Source: Pseudomonadota bacterium (GTDB lineage Bacteria; Pseudomonadota; Gammaproteobacteria; Acidiferrobacterales; UBA6901). From it: a stretch of DNA of 45,192 nt. The stretch is taken from the NCBI GenBank assembly GCA_021783175.1, contig JAJXUF010000018.1:1-45192 (forward strand), in the 5' to 3' direction. Made by a program: the position numbers and the translations under genes. Numbering within the stretch: the first letter of the stretch is position 1; each line of letters begins with the position of its first letter. Positions 27,548 through 36,176 of this stretch are shown in pieces. A model generated the notes under the pieces. The model was not told the origin of the DNA. It did no database searches and worked only from the letters and a program-made list of their open reading frames with translations.

Positions 27548-27767
27548 AGGAGAATTTCACCGGCCGGCTAGGCACGACGGTGGAAATGGCATGCTTGTAG
27601 ATCATCTGACTCACAGAGTTTTTCAGCAAGACCACAAACTGGTCAAAGGATTCAATTTGTCCTTGCAGCTTGATCCCGTTCACCAAAAATACGGATACCG
27701 GAACGCGCTCCTTGCGCAAGACGTTCAAATAAGGGTCTTGTAGGGCCTGCCCTCTTTGCTGGCTCAT
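27504..27767 (-). CDS. hfq: RNA chaperone Hfq
   Basis: Hfq is a hexameric Sm-like protein that pairs small RNAs with mRNAs. The 87-residue protein starts [20 protein letters not shown]. It holds Sm1 ([20 protein letters not shown], with Gln in LNVLRKE upstream as in the proximal face) and Sm2 ([14 protein letters not shown]). The C-terminal tail is short and acidic ([12 protein letters not shown]), unlike the long tail of enteric Hfq. AGGAGA lies 6 nt before the ATG. It follows miaA by 96 bp and overlaps hflX. Confidence 0.98.
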   Translation of the reverse strand: MSQQRGQALQDPYLNVLRKERVPVSVFLVNGIKLQGQIESFDQFVVLLKNSVSQMIYKHAISTVVPSRPVKFSFEHSDDTEKTPGNE

Positions 27768-27863
27768 GACAGTTCTCCTGTTCTCGTTTTATGGGTGCCA
27801 GTCTCGGCACTTTCTCAATGTTCCCGGCAATACGGCCCGGGTACCGAAGCCACAGTATAACCC

Positions 27864-28805
27864 CTACGGCTGGAGCGTGGCGGATAAATAATCAAGTACG
27901 GCTGTATCGATATCACTCAGACTGCTGTCGAACCAAGTTGATTCCGGAGTCGCCCGCAACCACGTCAATTGCCGTTTAGCCAGCTGACGAGTGGAAATGA
28001 TACTCTTTTCAAGCATTTCTTGGTAGTTGATGCCTCCACTCAGGTATTCCCAAGCTTGGCGATAACCCACCGTGCGCACGGAAGGCAGCTCGATGGAAAG
28101 ATCCTCCCGGCGCCGCAGTAGTTCCACTTCCGCCAGAAGGCCGCGCTTCAGCATGTCGCTGAAACGCAGGGCTATTCGCCGGTGCAGTTCGGCCCTTTGT
28201 TCCGGACAAATAATGACCTTTATGACCCGGTATGGAAATTGTGTCGCTGGGTCGCGTTTAAATTCGCTTGCACGTCGGCCACTCAATTCCAGGATCTCCA
28301 GCGCACGTTGAACGCGCTGCGCGTCGTTCGGCTTAATGCGTGCTGCGCTTGCTGGATCGTGCTGACGCAGGCGTTCATGCAACGCCGGCCAACCGAAACG
28401 GTGAGCCTCCTCAGTCAGCCGACGACGCAGTGCAGGGTCTGCCGAAGGCAGGTCAGCCAAGCCTGCTTCCAGCGCCCGAAAATAGAACATCGTCCCGCCA
28501 GCGAGCAGCGGGATCCTGCCGCGCGACGTTATCTCAGCCATCTCCCGTAACGCGTCGGTGCGGAATTCCGCTGCCGAATACGGCTGCGCCGGGTCGCGTA
28601 TGTCGATAAGCCGGTGCGGCGCTTGGACCAGCTCTTGCTGGCTTGGTTTGGCGGTGCCGATATCCATCCCGCGGTACACTTGGGAAGAATCGACATTGAT
28701 GATGTCAACCGGCAGCCTATCGTGCAGATACATCGCCAGACCGGTCTTGCCGGCAGCGGTTGGCCCCATCAGAAAGATGGCCGGCGGTGTTGGTTTGGAA
28801 TTCAT
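27864..28805 (-). CDS. miaA: tRNA dimethylallyltransferase MiaA
   Basis: MiaA adds a dimethylallyl group to A37 of tRNAs that read codons starting with U. The 313-residue protein has the P-loop GPTAAGKTGLAM near residue 14 and the conserved DSSQVYRGMDIGTAKP. RLIDIRDPAQPYSAAEF, LAGGTMFYFRALEAGLADLP and DAQRVQRALEI follow. Length is normal. In many relatives mutL lies directly upstream; here a TetR-type gene does, so that link is broken. The next gene downstream is hfq, as expected. Confidence 0.97.
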   Translation of the reverse strand: MNSKPTPPAIFLMGPTAAGKTGLAMYLHDRLPVDIINVDSSQVYRGMDIGTAKPSQQELVQAPHRLIDIRDPAQPYSAAEFRTDALREMAEITSRGRIPLLAGGTMFYFRALEAGLADLPSADPALRRRLTEEAHRFGWPALHERLRQHDPASAARIKPNDAQRVQRALEILELSGRRASEFKRDPATQFPYRVIKVIICPEQRAELHRRIALRFSDMLKRGLLAEVELLRRREDLSIELPSVRTVGYRQAWEYLSGGINYQEMLEKSIISTRQLAKRQLTWLRATPESTWFDSSLSDIDTAVLDYLSATLQP

Positions 28806-28882
28806 AGGAAAATTATGCCACGTACCGTCAAAGGCTCAATCGCTCTGTGGGCCAACAGAGGCACAAGCGAGCGGCGCAAATA

Positions 28883-29479
28883 TTACAGCTTGTCGATCCA
28901 GGCCTGCAGCAAGTCAGTTTCCCGACGCAGCAGCTTTGTATCGCGGTAGACTTGTGCCATAACTGCAATCCCCTGCGCCCGACCGAGGAGATGTAACGCC
29001 AGCGACTCGGCATCCCGCGTTTTTCCGAGTTCACGAAAGCGCGCGCCCAGCCAGTCACGAAACAAATCAAACATGGCGCGCGCAGCCTGCTGCGGACCGC
29101 GCTGATTCTTGGCCAGTTCGCTGTTCAAGCTGCCGATCGGACAACCGAACTCCACAACTTCCTTCCTGCGACCGGTAATCATGTCCACGAACGCATGCAA
29201 GCGGGCTTTCGCATCGGAGCCATCCTGTTCCCAGCGCACCAGCAAAGCCCTGTATTGGTCCAGGTGTCGGTCGATGACAGCTTTGAGGATTTCATCTTTG
29301 GTGTGAAAGTAGTGATAGATGTTTCCGCGAAACAGACCCGAGGCCGCCACAATGTCGGAGAACGACGTGACGTTGTAACCGTGCTGATAGAAAAGCTGGC
29401 TGGCGCAATCGATGATCGAATTGCGGGTTCTTTCCCCTTTGCTGCCAAGACTGGAAACCTGCGCGATATGTCTGCTCAT
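28883..29479 (-). CDS. TetR/AcrR-family transcriptional repressor
   Basis: This 198-residue regulator has an N-terminal TetR helix-turn-helix: RTRNSIIDCASQLFYQHGYN, then TSFSDIVAASGLFRGNIYHY and FHTKDEIL, where the recognition helix lies. The ligand domain ends with LLRRETDLLQAWIDKL and contains one Cys (FGCPIG), common in regulators of this subgroup. The gene follows the SDR gene by only 9 bp on the same strand, so both are probably transcribed from the promoter near 30550. The two overlapping palindromes there are the likely operator, which would give autorepression. Inducer unknown. Confidence 0.93.
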   Translation of the reverse strand: MSRHIAQVSSLGSKGERTRNSIIDCASQLFYQHGYNVTSFSDIVAASGLFRGNIYHYFHTKDEILKAVIDRHLDQYRALLVRWEQDGSDAKARLHAFVDMITGRRKEVVEFGCPIGSLNSELAKNQRGPQQAARAMFDLFRDWLGARFRELGKTRDAESLALHLLGRAQGIAVMAQVYRDTKLLRRETDLLQAWIDKL

Positions 29480-29488
29480 TACCCTTCC

Positions 29489-30499
29489 TCACGTCATAGG
29501 CCTGGCCATACGCATCGGCTGGGTCTGGCGCACGCGCATTTCGGCCATTTGGGTGCGTATCGTCTCGCGCCAGAAATGAACGGGTCGGTAGTCAAGGCGC
29601 TGCCGTGCCTGGTCATTATTCACGTCAACCTCCTCCATGAGATGAATGATACTACGTGTCACCAGGGGCTCCCAGGGAACGAGCGGGTCAAGTTTCTCCA
29701 TGAACCAGGCAAACGGGTAGGCGACGCCAAATGGAACGCTGAAGTGCGGCAATGGCAAGCCGAACTCGTCATGCAAGAAAGTAATCACCTCGCGCACCGT
29801 CGGAATCTCAGGACCGACAATATTGAAACTCTCGTAATCCGACAGCCCGTCGACAGTCGCCCCCAAAACGAAAGCCTGACCAATATCTCGTCCATCCGTT
29901 ATCGGAAGACTGGTGCGACCGCCGTTCACCCATGGGACAAGATGCGTCTTCAGCCGCGGCACCAGAATGGGTAGCACGCCCAGCGCGTAGCGCCGCCCGG
30001 CAAAGATTCCAAGGCGCAGGTTCAATGCCTGGAATTGCCCACTCGCGCTTGCGCGCAGCGCATCTTCAATCGCGATGATGCTCACAAGGTGCGGCCAGAA
30101 CGGCCGTGCAATTCCGCGGCTCATCGCATCCGCCGACGCAAGCGGTGCAGCCGCGCTCGTGGTACTGGTGTTAACAAAACGGCGCACCCCGCCCGCCCTG
30201 GCGTTCTTGATCAAGGCGAGCGTCGGCTCAAGGAAAAGCGCACGCGATTGCTGCGCGTGCCCAAAAAGAGAACTCCACGCGGCCGCATGACAAAGGACAT
30301 CGACGCCTTCGACAACGGCCCTGCTGTAACGTGCATCGCGCAAATCGCCCTCACGCACCTCGCCGCCAAAACCGGGTGCCAACCTTGTGCGATCGCGACA
30401 GGCTGCGATGACGCGTACATCATCGCGCCCGGTCAGCAACTCAAGGATATGACTTCCAACAAAACCGTTTGCACCGGTGACAAGTATTGTTCGAAGCAT
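29489..30499 (-). CDS. Atypical extended short-chain dehydrogenase (NAD-dependent epimerase-like)
   Basis: This 336-residue protein has a Rossmann fold with the nucleotide loop VTGANGFVGSHIL near residue 6 and the acidic-strand segment VREGDLRDARYS. A Ser-rich strand FVNTSTTSAAAP follows. The catalytic YxxxK of the family would fall in FWPHLVSIIAIEDALRA, where the Tyr and Lys positions read His and Ile, so classical chemistry is doubtful. ATG 30499 has GGGGAG 7 nt before it; an ATG at 30517 sits upstream of that site and is rejected. It is the first gene of the unit with the TetR repressor and the likely target of that repressor. Substrate unknown. Confidence 0.88.
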   Translation of the reverse strand: MLRTILVTGANGFVGSHILELLTGRDDVRVIAACRDRTRLAPGFGGEVREGDLRDARYSRAVVEGVDVLCHAAAWSSLFGHAQQSRALFLEPTLALIKNARAGGVRRFVNTSTTSAAAPLASADAMSRGIARPFWPHLVSIIAIEDALRASASGQFQALNLRLGIFAGRRYALGVLPILVPRLKTHLVPWVNGGRTSLPITDGRDIGQAFVLGATVDGLSDYESFNIVGPEIPTVREVITFLHDEFGLPLPHFSVPFGVAYPFAWFMEKLDPLVPWEPLVTRSIIHLMEEVDVNNDQARQRLDYRPVHFWRETIRTQMAEMRVRQTQPMRMARPMT

Positions 30500-30531
30500 C
30501 GCCGTCTCCCCTCTCAATGATTTGGATATTT

Positions 30532-30568
30532 GTCCTAATACAATAGGACGATCATCCTATTCTGTAAA
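30532..30568 (-). promoter_or_regulatory. Promoter with overlapping palindromic operators for the SDR-TetR unit
   Basis: Reverse strand: TTTACA (30563-30568), 17-nt spacer, TATTGT (30540-30545). Two inverted repeats cover the spacer and -10: GTCCTAAT-AC-AATAGGAC (30532-30549, arms nearly perfect) and AATAGGA-CGATCA-TCCTATT (30542-30561, perfect 7-bp arms). They share the AATAGGA half-site. This is the usual arrangement for a TetR dimer pair that blocks RNA polymerase. Confidence 0.75.
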
Positions 30569-30697
30569 GCAGCGTCTTGTAACGCCGATTTCGACCGCGT
30601 AGCCGGATACTTGCAAATTGCTGAGCGGGAACTGCCAGGGATGCGATGCGAGCCGCCTTAACTCACTCGTCCGCCATCGAGGACAAGCGTATGCGGT

Positions 30698-31399
30698 TTA
30701 TGACTCCGCGGAATTCCTCTCCGTTTGCGCGACAAATATTACCGATATCGGTTTCTGCGTTGCTGGATGAAGCGATTCACGCATTTCCAGAAGTTGAAAT
30801 CCATTGTCGCGAAACAACTTTATCCAGCTTTCGAGGGTTCTGAAATACCATGGCGCAGGGTCAGAAAAATCAGCGCTGAATCCGGCCCAGCTTCCTTCGC
30901 GCCACCCGTCCCGGTATGGCAGGTCTCCACATGCGGCAATCGGATGCAGTGTCTGGACGATAAATGATCCCTGCGCGCACAACAGCGATGCCACAGTCGC
31001 AAACAGTGCGGCCACCGACTCCTTTCCGAGCAATGAGAAATTACAGACAACGAGGTCAGCAGACACGCCGAGTCTGCCTGATACGACTTCCTCATACGAC
31101 ATGAGATGAAAATCGCCGCCGCCGGCGCGTTGCGCCGAGTCGACAAGCGCCGGTACGGCGTCTATGCCGATAACGCGGATGTTGTCCTTCGCGAGTTCAC
31201 GCGCAAGCCAGCCCTCACCGCAACCCAGGTCGACAACCGAACCCGGTGTGCGACTGTGTATCGCCTCGACTATCGCCCGATCGGTAACTTGCCTGCGGCT
31301 GTCAATCTGCCGCCTACGCACGGCCTTGGTCCATGCGGACGCATTACTGGCCCAGGACTCGATTATTTTCGCGTCGCTGAATGGTTCAATTTGCGTCAT
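30698..31399 (-). CDS. Class I SAM-dependent methyltransferase
   Basis: This 233-residue enzyme has the SAM-binding motif VVDLGCGEGWLARELA near residue 55, the acidic residue at the end of strand 2 in VIGIDAVPALVD, and a motif like ADLVVCNFSLLG in strand 4. It belongs to the Rossmann methyltransferases, and the substrate is not clear from sequence. The end of the protein (ESLHPATQKPISVIFVAQ) is the usual last strand pair. It lies upstream of the SDR-TetR promoter in the same direction, separated by about 130 bp, so it is a separate unit. Confidence 0.9.
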   Translation of the reverse strand: MTQIEPFSDAKIIESWASNASAWTKAVRRRQIDSRRQVTDRAIVEAIHSRTPGSVVDLGCGEGWLARELAKDNIRVIGIDAVPALVDSAQRAGGGDFHLMSYEEVVSGRLGVSADLVVCNFSLLGKESVAALFATVASLLCAQGSFIVQTLHPIAACGDLPYRDGWREGSWAGFSADFSDPAPWYFRTLESWIKLFRDNGFQLLEMRESLHPATQKPISVIFVAQTERNSAES

Positions 31400-31527
31400 G
31401 CAAAACGCGCATCGCCGTCTGTCGCCGGCGACCCAGCCGCGTCGAGTCCCGCCAGGATACTAGTCCTGGACGCACGCATTTCGCAAAAGAAAGCAGCCTG
31501 CGCCTTGTTGATTCCGCTGCACTTGCC

Positions 31528-33054
31528 TCAAGCGCCTCCCGCTTCCGGGCGCATGTGCGGAAACAGGATCACGTCGCGAATGCTTGGTGAATCGGTGAAA
31601 AGCATCACCAGCCGGTCAATGCCAATACCCTCGCCCGCCGTCGGCGGCATGCCGTGCTCCAGCGCGCGCACATAGTCGGCATCGAAATGCATCGCCTCCT
31701 CGTCACCTGCTTCCTTCTCCTGCACCTGGCGGCGGAATCGCTCGGCTTGATCTTCGGCGTCATTGAGCTCGGAAAATCCGTTAGCGATCTCGCGCCCGCC
31801 GACAAAGAATTCAAAGCGGTCGGTCACGAAGGAATCGTGGTCGTTGCGCCGCGCCAGCGGTGACACCTCCGTCGGATAGGCGGTGATGAAGGTGGGATCC
31901 TTGAGGCGCGGCTCCACCGTCTTTTCAAAAATCTCGATCTGGATCTTGCCCAGACCGTAATTTTCCTTGAGCGGAACGTTAATTCTTGCGGCCAGGCGGC
32001 GCGCGGCATCAGCCGTTTCGAGTTCCTCGCGCCGAAAGCCGGGATTGAAATGCAGGATTGATTCCGTAACTGTCATGCGCGCAAACGGTTTGCCGAAATC
32101 GTATTCCTCGCCCTGATATTGCACCTTGCTGTCGCCGACAATCTTGCGCGCCAGCGCCCGCAACATTTCCTCGGTGAGATTCATGAGATCACGATAGTCG
32201 GCGTAAGCCTGATAAAACTCGAGCATGGTGAATTCTGGATTATGCCGCGTCGACAGGCCCTCGTTGCGGAAATTGCGGTTGATCTCGAAGACCTTCTCGA
32301 AGCCGCCGACCACCAGGCGCTTAAGATAGAGTTCCGGTGCGACGCGCAGGAACAGCTGCATATCGAGAGCGTGATGATGCGTGATGAACGGCCGCGCCGT
32401 GGCGCCGCCGGGAATTGCCTGCATCATCGGTGTTTCGACTTCCATGAAACGGCGATCGATCAGGAAATGACGCACAAAACTGACGATCTCGGAACGCACA
32501 CGAAACGTCTTGCGTGTCACCTCATTCATGATGAGATCGAGGTAGCGCTGGCGGTAGCGGGTTTCCTGGTCCGCGAGCCCGTGGAATTTTTCCGGTAAAG
32601 GGCGCAGCGCCTTGGTGAGCAGTCGCAATTCGTCGGCTCTGATCGACAGCTCTCCGGTCTTGGTCCTGAACAGCGCGCCCTCGGCGCCGAGAATATCGCC
32701 GATGTCCCAGTGCTTGAATTCCTCGTATGCCGCCTCGCCCAGGACATCGCGCTGGATGTAGAGCTGGATGCGGCCGGACATGTCCTGCAGGTGCATGAAG
32801 CTCGCCTTGCCCATGACGCGCCGCGTCATCAGACGCCCGGCAACACGCACACGCACCGGTTCCGCCTCGAGCGCCGCGGCATCGCGTTCGCCGTATTCAG
32901 CGTGCAGCTCGCCTGACATGACATTGCGGCGGAAATCGTTGGGAAAGGCGACCCCGCGTTCGCGCAGCGACGCGAGTTTGGCGCGGCGCAACGCGATTTG
33001 CGTGTTTTCGTCTATCGGTTCCTTGTCTTTGTCGTTATCCGGCGGTTCGGTCAT
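31528..33054 (-). CDS. lysS: Lysyl-tRNA synthetase, class II
   Basis: LysRS charges tRNA-Lys with lysine using ATP. The 508-residue protein has an N-terminal OB-fold anticodon domain ([20 protein letters not shown]) and a class II catalytic core: motif 2 around [20 protein letters not shown] and motif 3 [15 protein letters not shown]. Lysine-specific residues are usual for this family ([14 protein letters not shown]). It lies 58 bp downstream of prfB in the same direction, the classical prfB-lysS operon. Confidence 0.98.
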   Translation of the reverse strand: MTEPPDNDKDKEPIDENTQIALRRAKLASLRERGVAFPNDFRRNVMSGELHAEYGERDAAALEAEPVRVRVAGRLMTRRVMGKASFMHLQDMSGRIQLYIQRDVLGEAAYEEFKHWDIGDILGAEGALFRTKTGELSIRADELRLLTKALRPLPEKFHGLADQETRYRQRYLDLIMNEVTRKTFRVRSEIVSFVRHFLIDRRFMEVETPMMQAIPGGATARPFITHHHALDMQLFLRVAPELYLKRLVVGGFEKVFEINRNFRNEGLSTRHNPEFTMLEFYQAYADYRDLMNLTEEMLRALARKIVGDSKVQYQGEEYDFGKPFARMTVTESILHFNPGFRREELETADAARRLAARINVPLKENYGLGKIQIEIFEKTVEPRLKDPTFITAYPTEVSPLARRNDHDSFVTDRFEFFVGGREIANGFSELNDAEDQAERFRRQVQEKEAGDEEAMHFDADYVRALEHGMPPTAGEGIGIDRLVMLFTDSPSIRDVILFPHMRPEAGGA

Positions 33055-33112
33055 GGTTGTCAGCTTATAGTCAGGATGATCGGTTGATGCGCGTTTGGTA
33101 GCAGGTGTGCCT

Positions 33113-34211
33113 TTATAGTCCGCTCTTCAGGCTCGCCTCGATGAATCGGTCAAGATCGCCGTCCAATACTGCCTGGGTATTGGCGATTTCGACACCCGTG
33201 CGCAAGTCCTTGATGCGCGACTGGTCCAGGACATAGGAGCGGATCTGGCTGCCCCAGCTGATGTCGGACTTGGTTTCCTCCAGCTTCTGCTGTGTTTCGC
33301 GCTTCTTGCGCAGTTCCGCCTCGTACAAGCGCGCTTTCAGCATGTTCATGGCAGCCGAGCGATTCTTATGCTGCGAGCGATCGCTCTGACACTGGACCAC
33401 GATACCGGTAGGTACGTGTGTGATTCGGATCGCCGATTCGGTGCGGTTCACGTGCTGGCCGCCGGCGCCACTGGCGCGGTAAGTGTCGACGCGCAGATCG
33501 GCCGGATTGATCTCGATGTCGATATTCTCATCCACCTCCGGATAGACGAAAACCGAAGCGAACGAGGTGTGCCTGCGATTGCCCGAGTCAAAGGGCGATT
33601 TGCGGACCAGGCGGTGTACACCGGTTTCAGTGCGCAACCAGCCGTAGGCGTAATCCCCGCTGAACTTGATGGTCGCGCTCTTGATTCCTGCCACTTCTCC
33701 GTCGGATTGCTCGATCAGCTCCGCGCCGAATCCGCGCCGCTCGCCCCAACGGAGGTACATGCGCAGCAGCATGGCAGCCCAATCCTGGGCTTCGGTACCG
33801 CCGGAACCCGACTGGATGTCGACAAAGGCGTTGGCGCTATCCATCTCGCCGGAAAACATGCGCTGGAACTCGAGTTCGTCGAGGCGCTTTTCCAGACCGT
33901 CGAGGTCGCGTGCTACGGACACCAGCACTTCTTCATCGCTTTCTTCGCGCGCCAGGTCCAACAGTTCGCCAGCGTCGTGCAGCCCGCTGTCGAGACGCGT
34001 CAGGGTACCGACTACAGCCTCCAGGCGCGCACGTTCACGTCCAAGCTCCTGCGCACGCTCCGGATTGCCCCATACATTGGGCTGTTCCAGTTCGCGCGCT
34101 ACTTCGGTCAGGCGTTCCTGCTTGCCTGGAAAGTCAAAGGTACCCCCTGAGCGCAGCAGCACGCTCCCGCAGATCCTCGAGCTTGTGCAGAAGCGGATTG
34201 ATGTCTTCCAT
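33113..34211 (-). CDS. prfB: Peptide chain release factor 2, with programmed +1 frameshift
   Basis: RF2 ends translation at UGA and UAA. The first frame starts at ATG 34211 ([20 protein letters not shown]) and reads 25 codons to an in-frame UGA at 34134-34136; the second frame continues [19 protein letters not shown] to the stop at 33113. After the +1 shift the protein has 365 residues, the normal length. The stop-codon tripeptide SPF (RKSPFDSG) and the catalytic GGQ (SGAGGQHVN) are intact. The shift senses low RF2, so the gene controls its own level. lysS follows downstream. Confidence 0.97.
34134..34148 (-). promoter_or_regulatory. prfB frameshift signal
   Basis: Reverse strand: AGGGGG (Shine-Dalgarno-like), TAC, then CTT TGA C. 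The spacing of the stimulator to the CUU-UGA slip site equals the known RF2 signal. The ribosome slips from CUU into the next frame by one base, skipping the U at 34136. Confidence 0.95.
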
Positions 34212-34318
34212 TGAGTTCAGGCCTTACCGGTCTTGATCCACAGGCAGTTGGCAACGCGCGCTGTGGAATGTTATTTTAGGGAAAACAATATATTATACAT
34301 CTTTTCTTAGAAAATGCC

Positions 34319-34885
34319 TTAACCACCTGGCACGCGCACACCGAGTACCTCGCCCACCACCCGACGCACTGTCTTGTAGGCCTCGGGTGCCTCAATCTCC
34401 ATAACTTGTTCAATGACCCACTTGTTATCCGTGGTCGCCATCACTTCCGATATCTTTTCACCCAGATAGCGCACGAAAGCATAGCCAGGACCATTGTCCC
34501 CGAAATCAAATTCGGCGTAATCCTGGGCGCGCGCGTTGAGCGTGGCGATAAACGGACCGGTGTGCTCTCCCGGTCCCAAATACTCGGTTAGATTGGACTG
34601 CATGGTTCTGGCAAGGTGCTGTCCCAGGGCGTTAATGAAAGCTGCGCGGTCTTCATCGCTCAATTGGCCATAGATGATACGGTCCGCCACCTGCAGGAGA
34701 AACGCGATAATCTCCGTCAGCAATGCTGTGTACTGGGAGTCCGATGTAATCTTGAACTCCTCCTTTTCCATGTGTCGTCCGGTCTCGTGCGCCACGCGCC
34801 AGATGGCAACTCCAACGACACTGGCGCGATCGGCGAGCGTCTTTGGCCCTTTGCGTTGCCACTTTGTCTTGACTCGAATCGCCAT
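34319..34885 (-). CDS. Conserved-looking hypothetical protein
   Basis: This 188-residue protein is not recognised. The N-terminus is basic (MAIRVKTKWQRKGPKTLADR). A helical middle (ALLTEIIAFLLQVADRIIYG; DRAAFINALGQHLARTMQSN) is followed by an acidic segment (YAEFDFGDNGPGYAFVRYL) and a final VRRVVGEVLGVRVPGG. There is no signal peptide or clear membrane helix. I start it at ATG 34885, since a further ATG at 34936 overlaps a perfect TATAAT and has no ribosome-binding site. It is transcribed away from the Sel1 gene and is a separate unit from prfB. Confidence 0.75.
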   Translation of the reverse strand: MAIRVKTKWQRKGPKTLADRASVVGVAIWRVAHETGRHMEKEEFKITSDSQYTALLTEIIAFLLQVADRIIYGQLSDEDRAAFINALGQHLARTMQSNLTEYLGPGEHTGPFIATLNARAQDYAEFDFGDNGPGYAFVRYLGEKISEVMATTDNKWVIEQVMEIEAPEAYKTVRRVVGEVLGVRVPGG

Positions 34886-34934
34886 GTTCTGCCCTGCGCC
34901 GCTACCTTGGCGTCGTGTTTTGGAAAAGACGCCC

Positions 34935-34963
34935 ATTATATTGCGTTGCGGGCTTTAGCTGAA
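34935..34963 (-). promoter_or_regulatory. Candidate promoter of the 34319-34885 gene
   Basis: Reverse strand: TATAAT (34935-34940), a perfect -10 box, with TTCAGC (34958-34963) 17 nt upstream as a weak -35. The start at 34885 would then have a leader of about 43 nt. Confidence 0.5.
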
Positions 34964-35073
34964 TCCTTGATCGCAGTTCGCCAATTGCGCCAGGTGCAAC
35001 CACTGGGTTCGCCCCCGCCTCGACGCTCTGCTACAGTACCGGTCCCGTTGATAAACCGGTGGTGGTCCTTGTT

Positions 35074-35505
35074 ATGTCTGGTCTTGATATTGATCTTGCA
35101 AGCGGTATGGCGGCATTCGAGGCAAAGGAGTTCGCCAATGCCTATCAGATGCTCAAACCGTATGCTGAACAGGGTAATGCCATCGCGCAGCATCGGCTGG
35201 CGATTATGTGTCAGAACGGACTTGGTATGGTGAAAAACGACGCCATGGCACTTAAGTGGATGCAGGCGGCGGCAGACCAGGGCTATGGCATGGCGCAGCA
35301 CGGTCTTGGCTTCATGTTCCTTTACGGCGAATGCGTCGCCAAGGACGAGACCCAGGCGATCAAATGGCTGCGCCTGGCTGCCGAACAGGGAATGACCGGC
35401 TCACAGATGATGCTTGGAATGATTTATGAACAGGGACTTGGGGTTCCGAAGGATGAGGCCGAAGCACGCAAGTGGTATCAGATGGCCGAGCGCGCGTCGC
35501 AGTAG
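35074..35505 (+). CDS. Sel1-repeat protein
   Basis: This 143-residue protein is built of about three Sel1 (TPR-like) helical repeats: AIAQHRLAIMCQNGLGMVK, GMAQHGLGFMFLYGECVAKD, and GSQMMLGMIYEQGLGVPKD. Each ends in A-x-K-W-x-x-x-A-A-E-Q-G or similar. Such repeats bind proteins. There is no signal peptide (MSGLDIDLASGM), so it is likely cytoplasmic. The ATG at 35074 fits the repeat start; a GTG at 35059 is possible but adds only VVLV. Partner unknown. Confidence 0.85.
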   Translation: MSGLDIDLASGMAAFEAKEFANAYQMLKPYAEQGNAIAQHRLAIMCQNGLGMVKNDAMALKWMQAAADQGYGMAQHGLGFMFLYGECVAKDETQAIKWLRLAAEQGMTGSQMMLGMIYEQGLGVPKDEAEARKWYQMAERASQ

Positions 35506-35513
35506 CTGCACCC

Positions 35514-35542
35514 GGGTGGGCCACTGAAAGGTGGCCCAACCC
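35514..35542. terminator. Hairpin between convergent genes
   Basis: TGGGCCAC (35517-35524), loop TGAAAG, GTGGCCCA (35531-35538), flanked by GGG and ACCC that extend the stem. It lies between the end of the Sel1 gene and the end of the convergent small gene, so it may stop transcription from both sides. No T-run follows on the + strand, so intrinsic termination is only probable. Confidence 0.5.
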
Positions 35543-35562
35543 AGGCAATCAGCGATCAAGTA

Positions 35563-35763
35563 TTACTTTTTCTTCATCCAAGCTTTGAAACCGTCGGTCT
35601 TCTGCGCCGTGCCGTCGTTGTAGCCGGCATCGTAGGCATCGTTAAGGCGCTGCTCCTCGCGTTTCGGGTTGTGCAGGAAGCCGCAGGCCCAGCCGTTCAC
35701 GTATTCCGCGTCCACGCCGCTCTTCTCCATCGACTTGATCGTGTCGTAATAAACGTTTGACAT
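35563..35763 (-). CDS. Small conserved-looking protein of unknown function
   Basis: This 66-residue soluble protein reads MSNVYYDTIKSMEKSGVDAE, then GWACGFLHNPKREEQRLNDA and YDAGYNDGTAQKTDGF, ending in MKKK. The G-x-x-x-G-F-x-x-N-P-x-R-E-E-Q-R block recalls small hypothetical proteins in chemolithotrophic proteobacteria, but I cannot name the family with certainty. One Cys is present. The ATG at 35763 has GGAGGG about 11 nt upstream; the frame runs on to 35808 without such a site. A leader hairpin lies before it. Confidence 0.65.
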   Translation of the reverse strand: MSNVYYDTIKSMEKSGVDAEYVNGWACGFLHNPKREEQRLNDAYDAGYNDGTAQKTDGFKAWMKKK

Positions 35764-35794
35764 AAACTTCTGACCCTCCGCTACAAAAAGATTT

Positions 35795-35817
35795 AGACGC
35801 CGACCCACCCGGCGTCT
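35795..35817 (-). promoter_or_regulatory. Leader hairpin with U-rich tail before the 66-residue gene
   Basis: AGACGCCG, 7-nt loop, CGGCGTCT: a perfect 8-bp stem. On the reverse strand it is followed by AAATCTTTTT and then the GGAGGG ribosome-binding site. It could be an intrinsic terminator used as an attenuator, or the end of an upstream transcript. Confidence 0.5.
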
Positions 35818-36176
35818 GCCGGGGCGCTATATTACTCAACAGCCATCGGTTTTCAACCGCTGGCACGCAAAATACACCCCATGGATGCACTCGGCCTGCG
35901 TCAAAACGCGGATTTGCCACACTAACTGTCAGCATTCGGCGGTTTATTGGCACATAGACCGTACTGGCATGTTGCGATGCCAGAGCGTCGCGCGACTTGG
36001 AAACAGTCTCACGCCAGTTATCCAATCATCGCGCCCGCGCCATGCGGATCGCATGGCAAAACTCGCGTCGACGCTCGCAACCGCTGCGAATGGCCTTGCA
36101 GAAATCTGCTGGTCTCCAGCAGTGCCTCGCGCCTATACTTCAATCATCGAGAACCCGACATTTTTGTGAGCAACGC
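35818..36176. other. Intergenic, divergent promoter region
   Basis: This lies between the divergent small gene and the Sfum_1244-like gene. A TATACT at 36134-36139 lies 37 nt before ATG 36177 and may be its -10 box, but no good -35 was found. Nothing else is recognised. Confidence 0.4.

Noticed and set aside
29195..29974. 259-codon + frame across the TetR and SDR genes
   Set aside because: Antisense to two recognisable genes; no domain is visible in its translation.
35997..36176. N-terminal extension of the Sfum_1244-like protein
   Set aside because: The extra 60 residues are basic and unstructured in look, and the conserved start is MWNLGKLAS at 36177.
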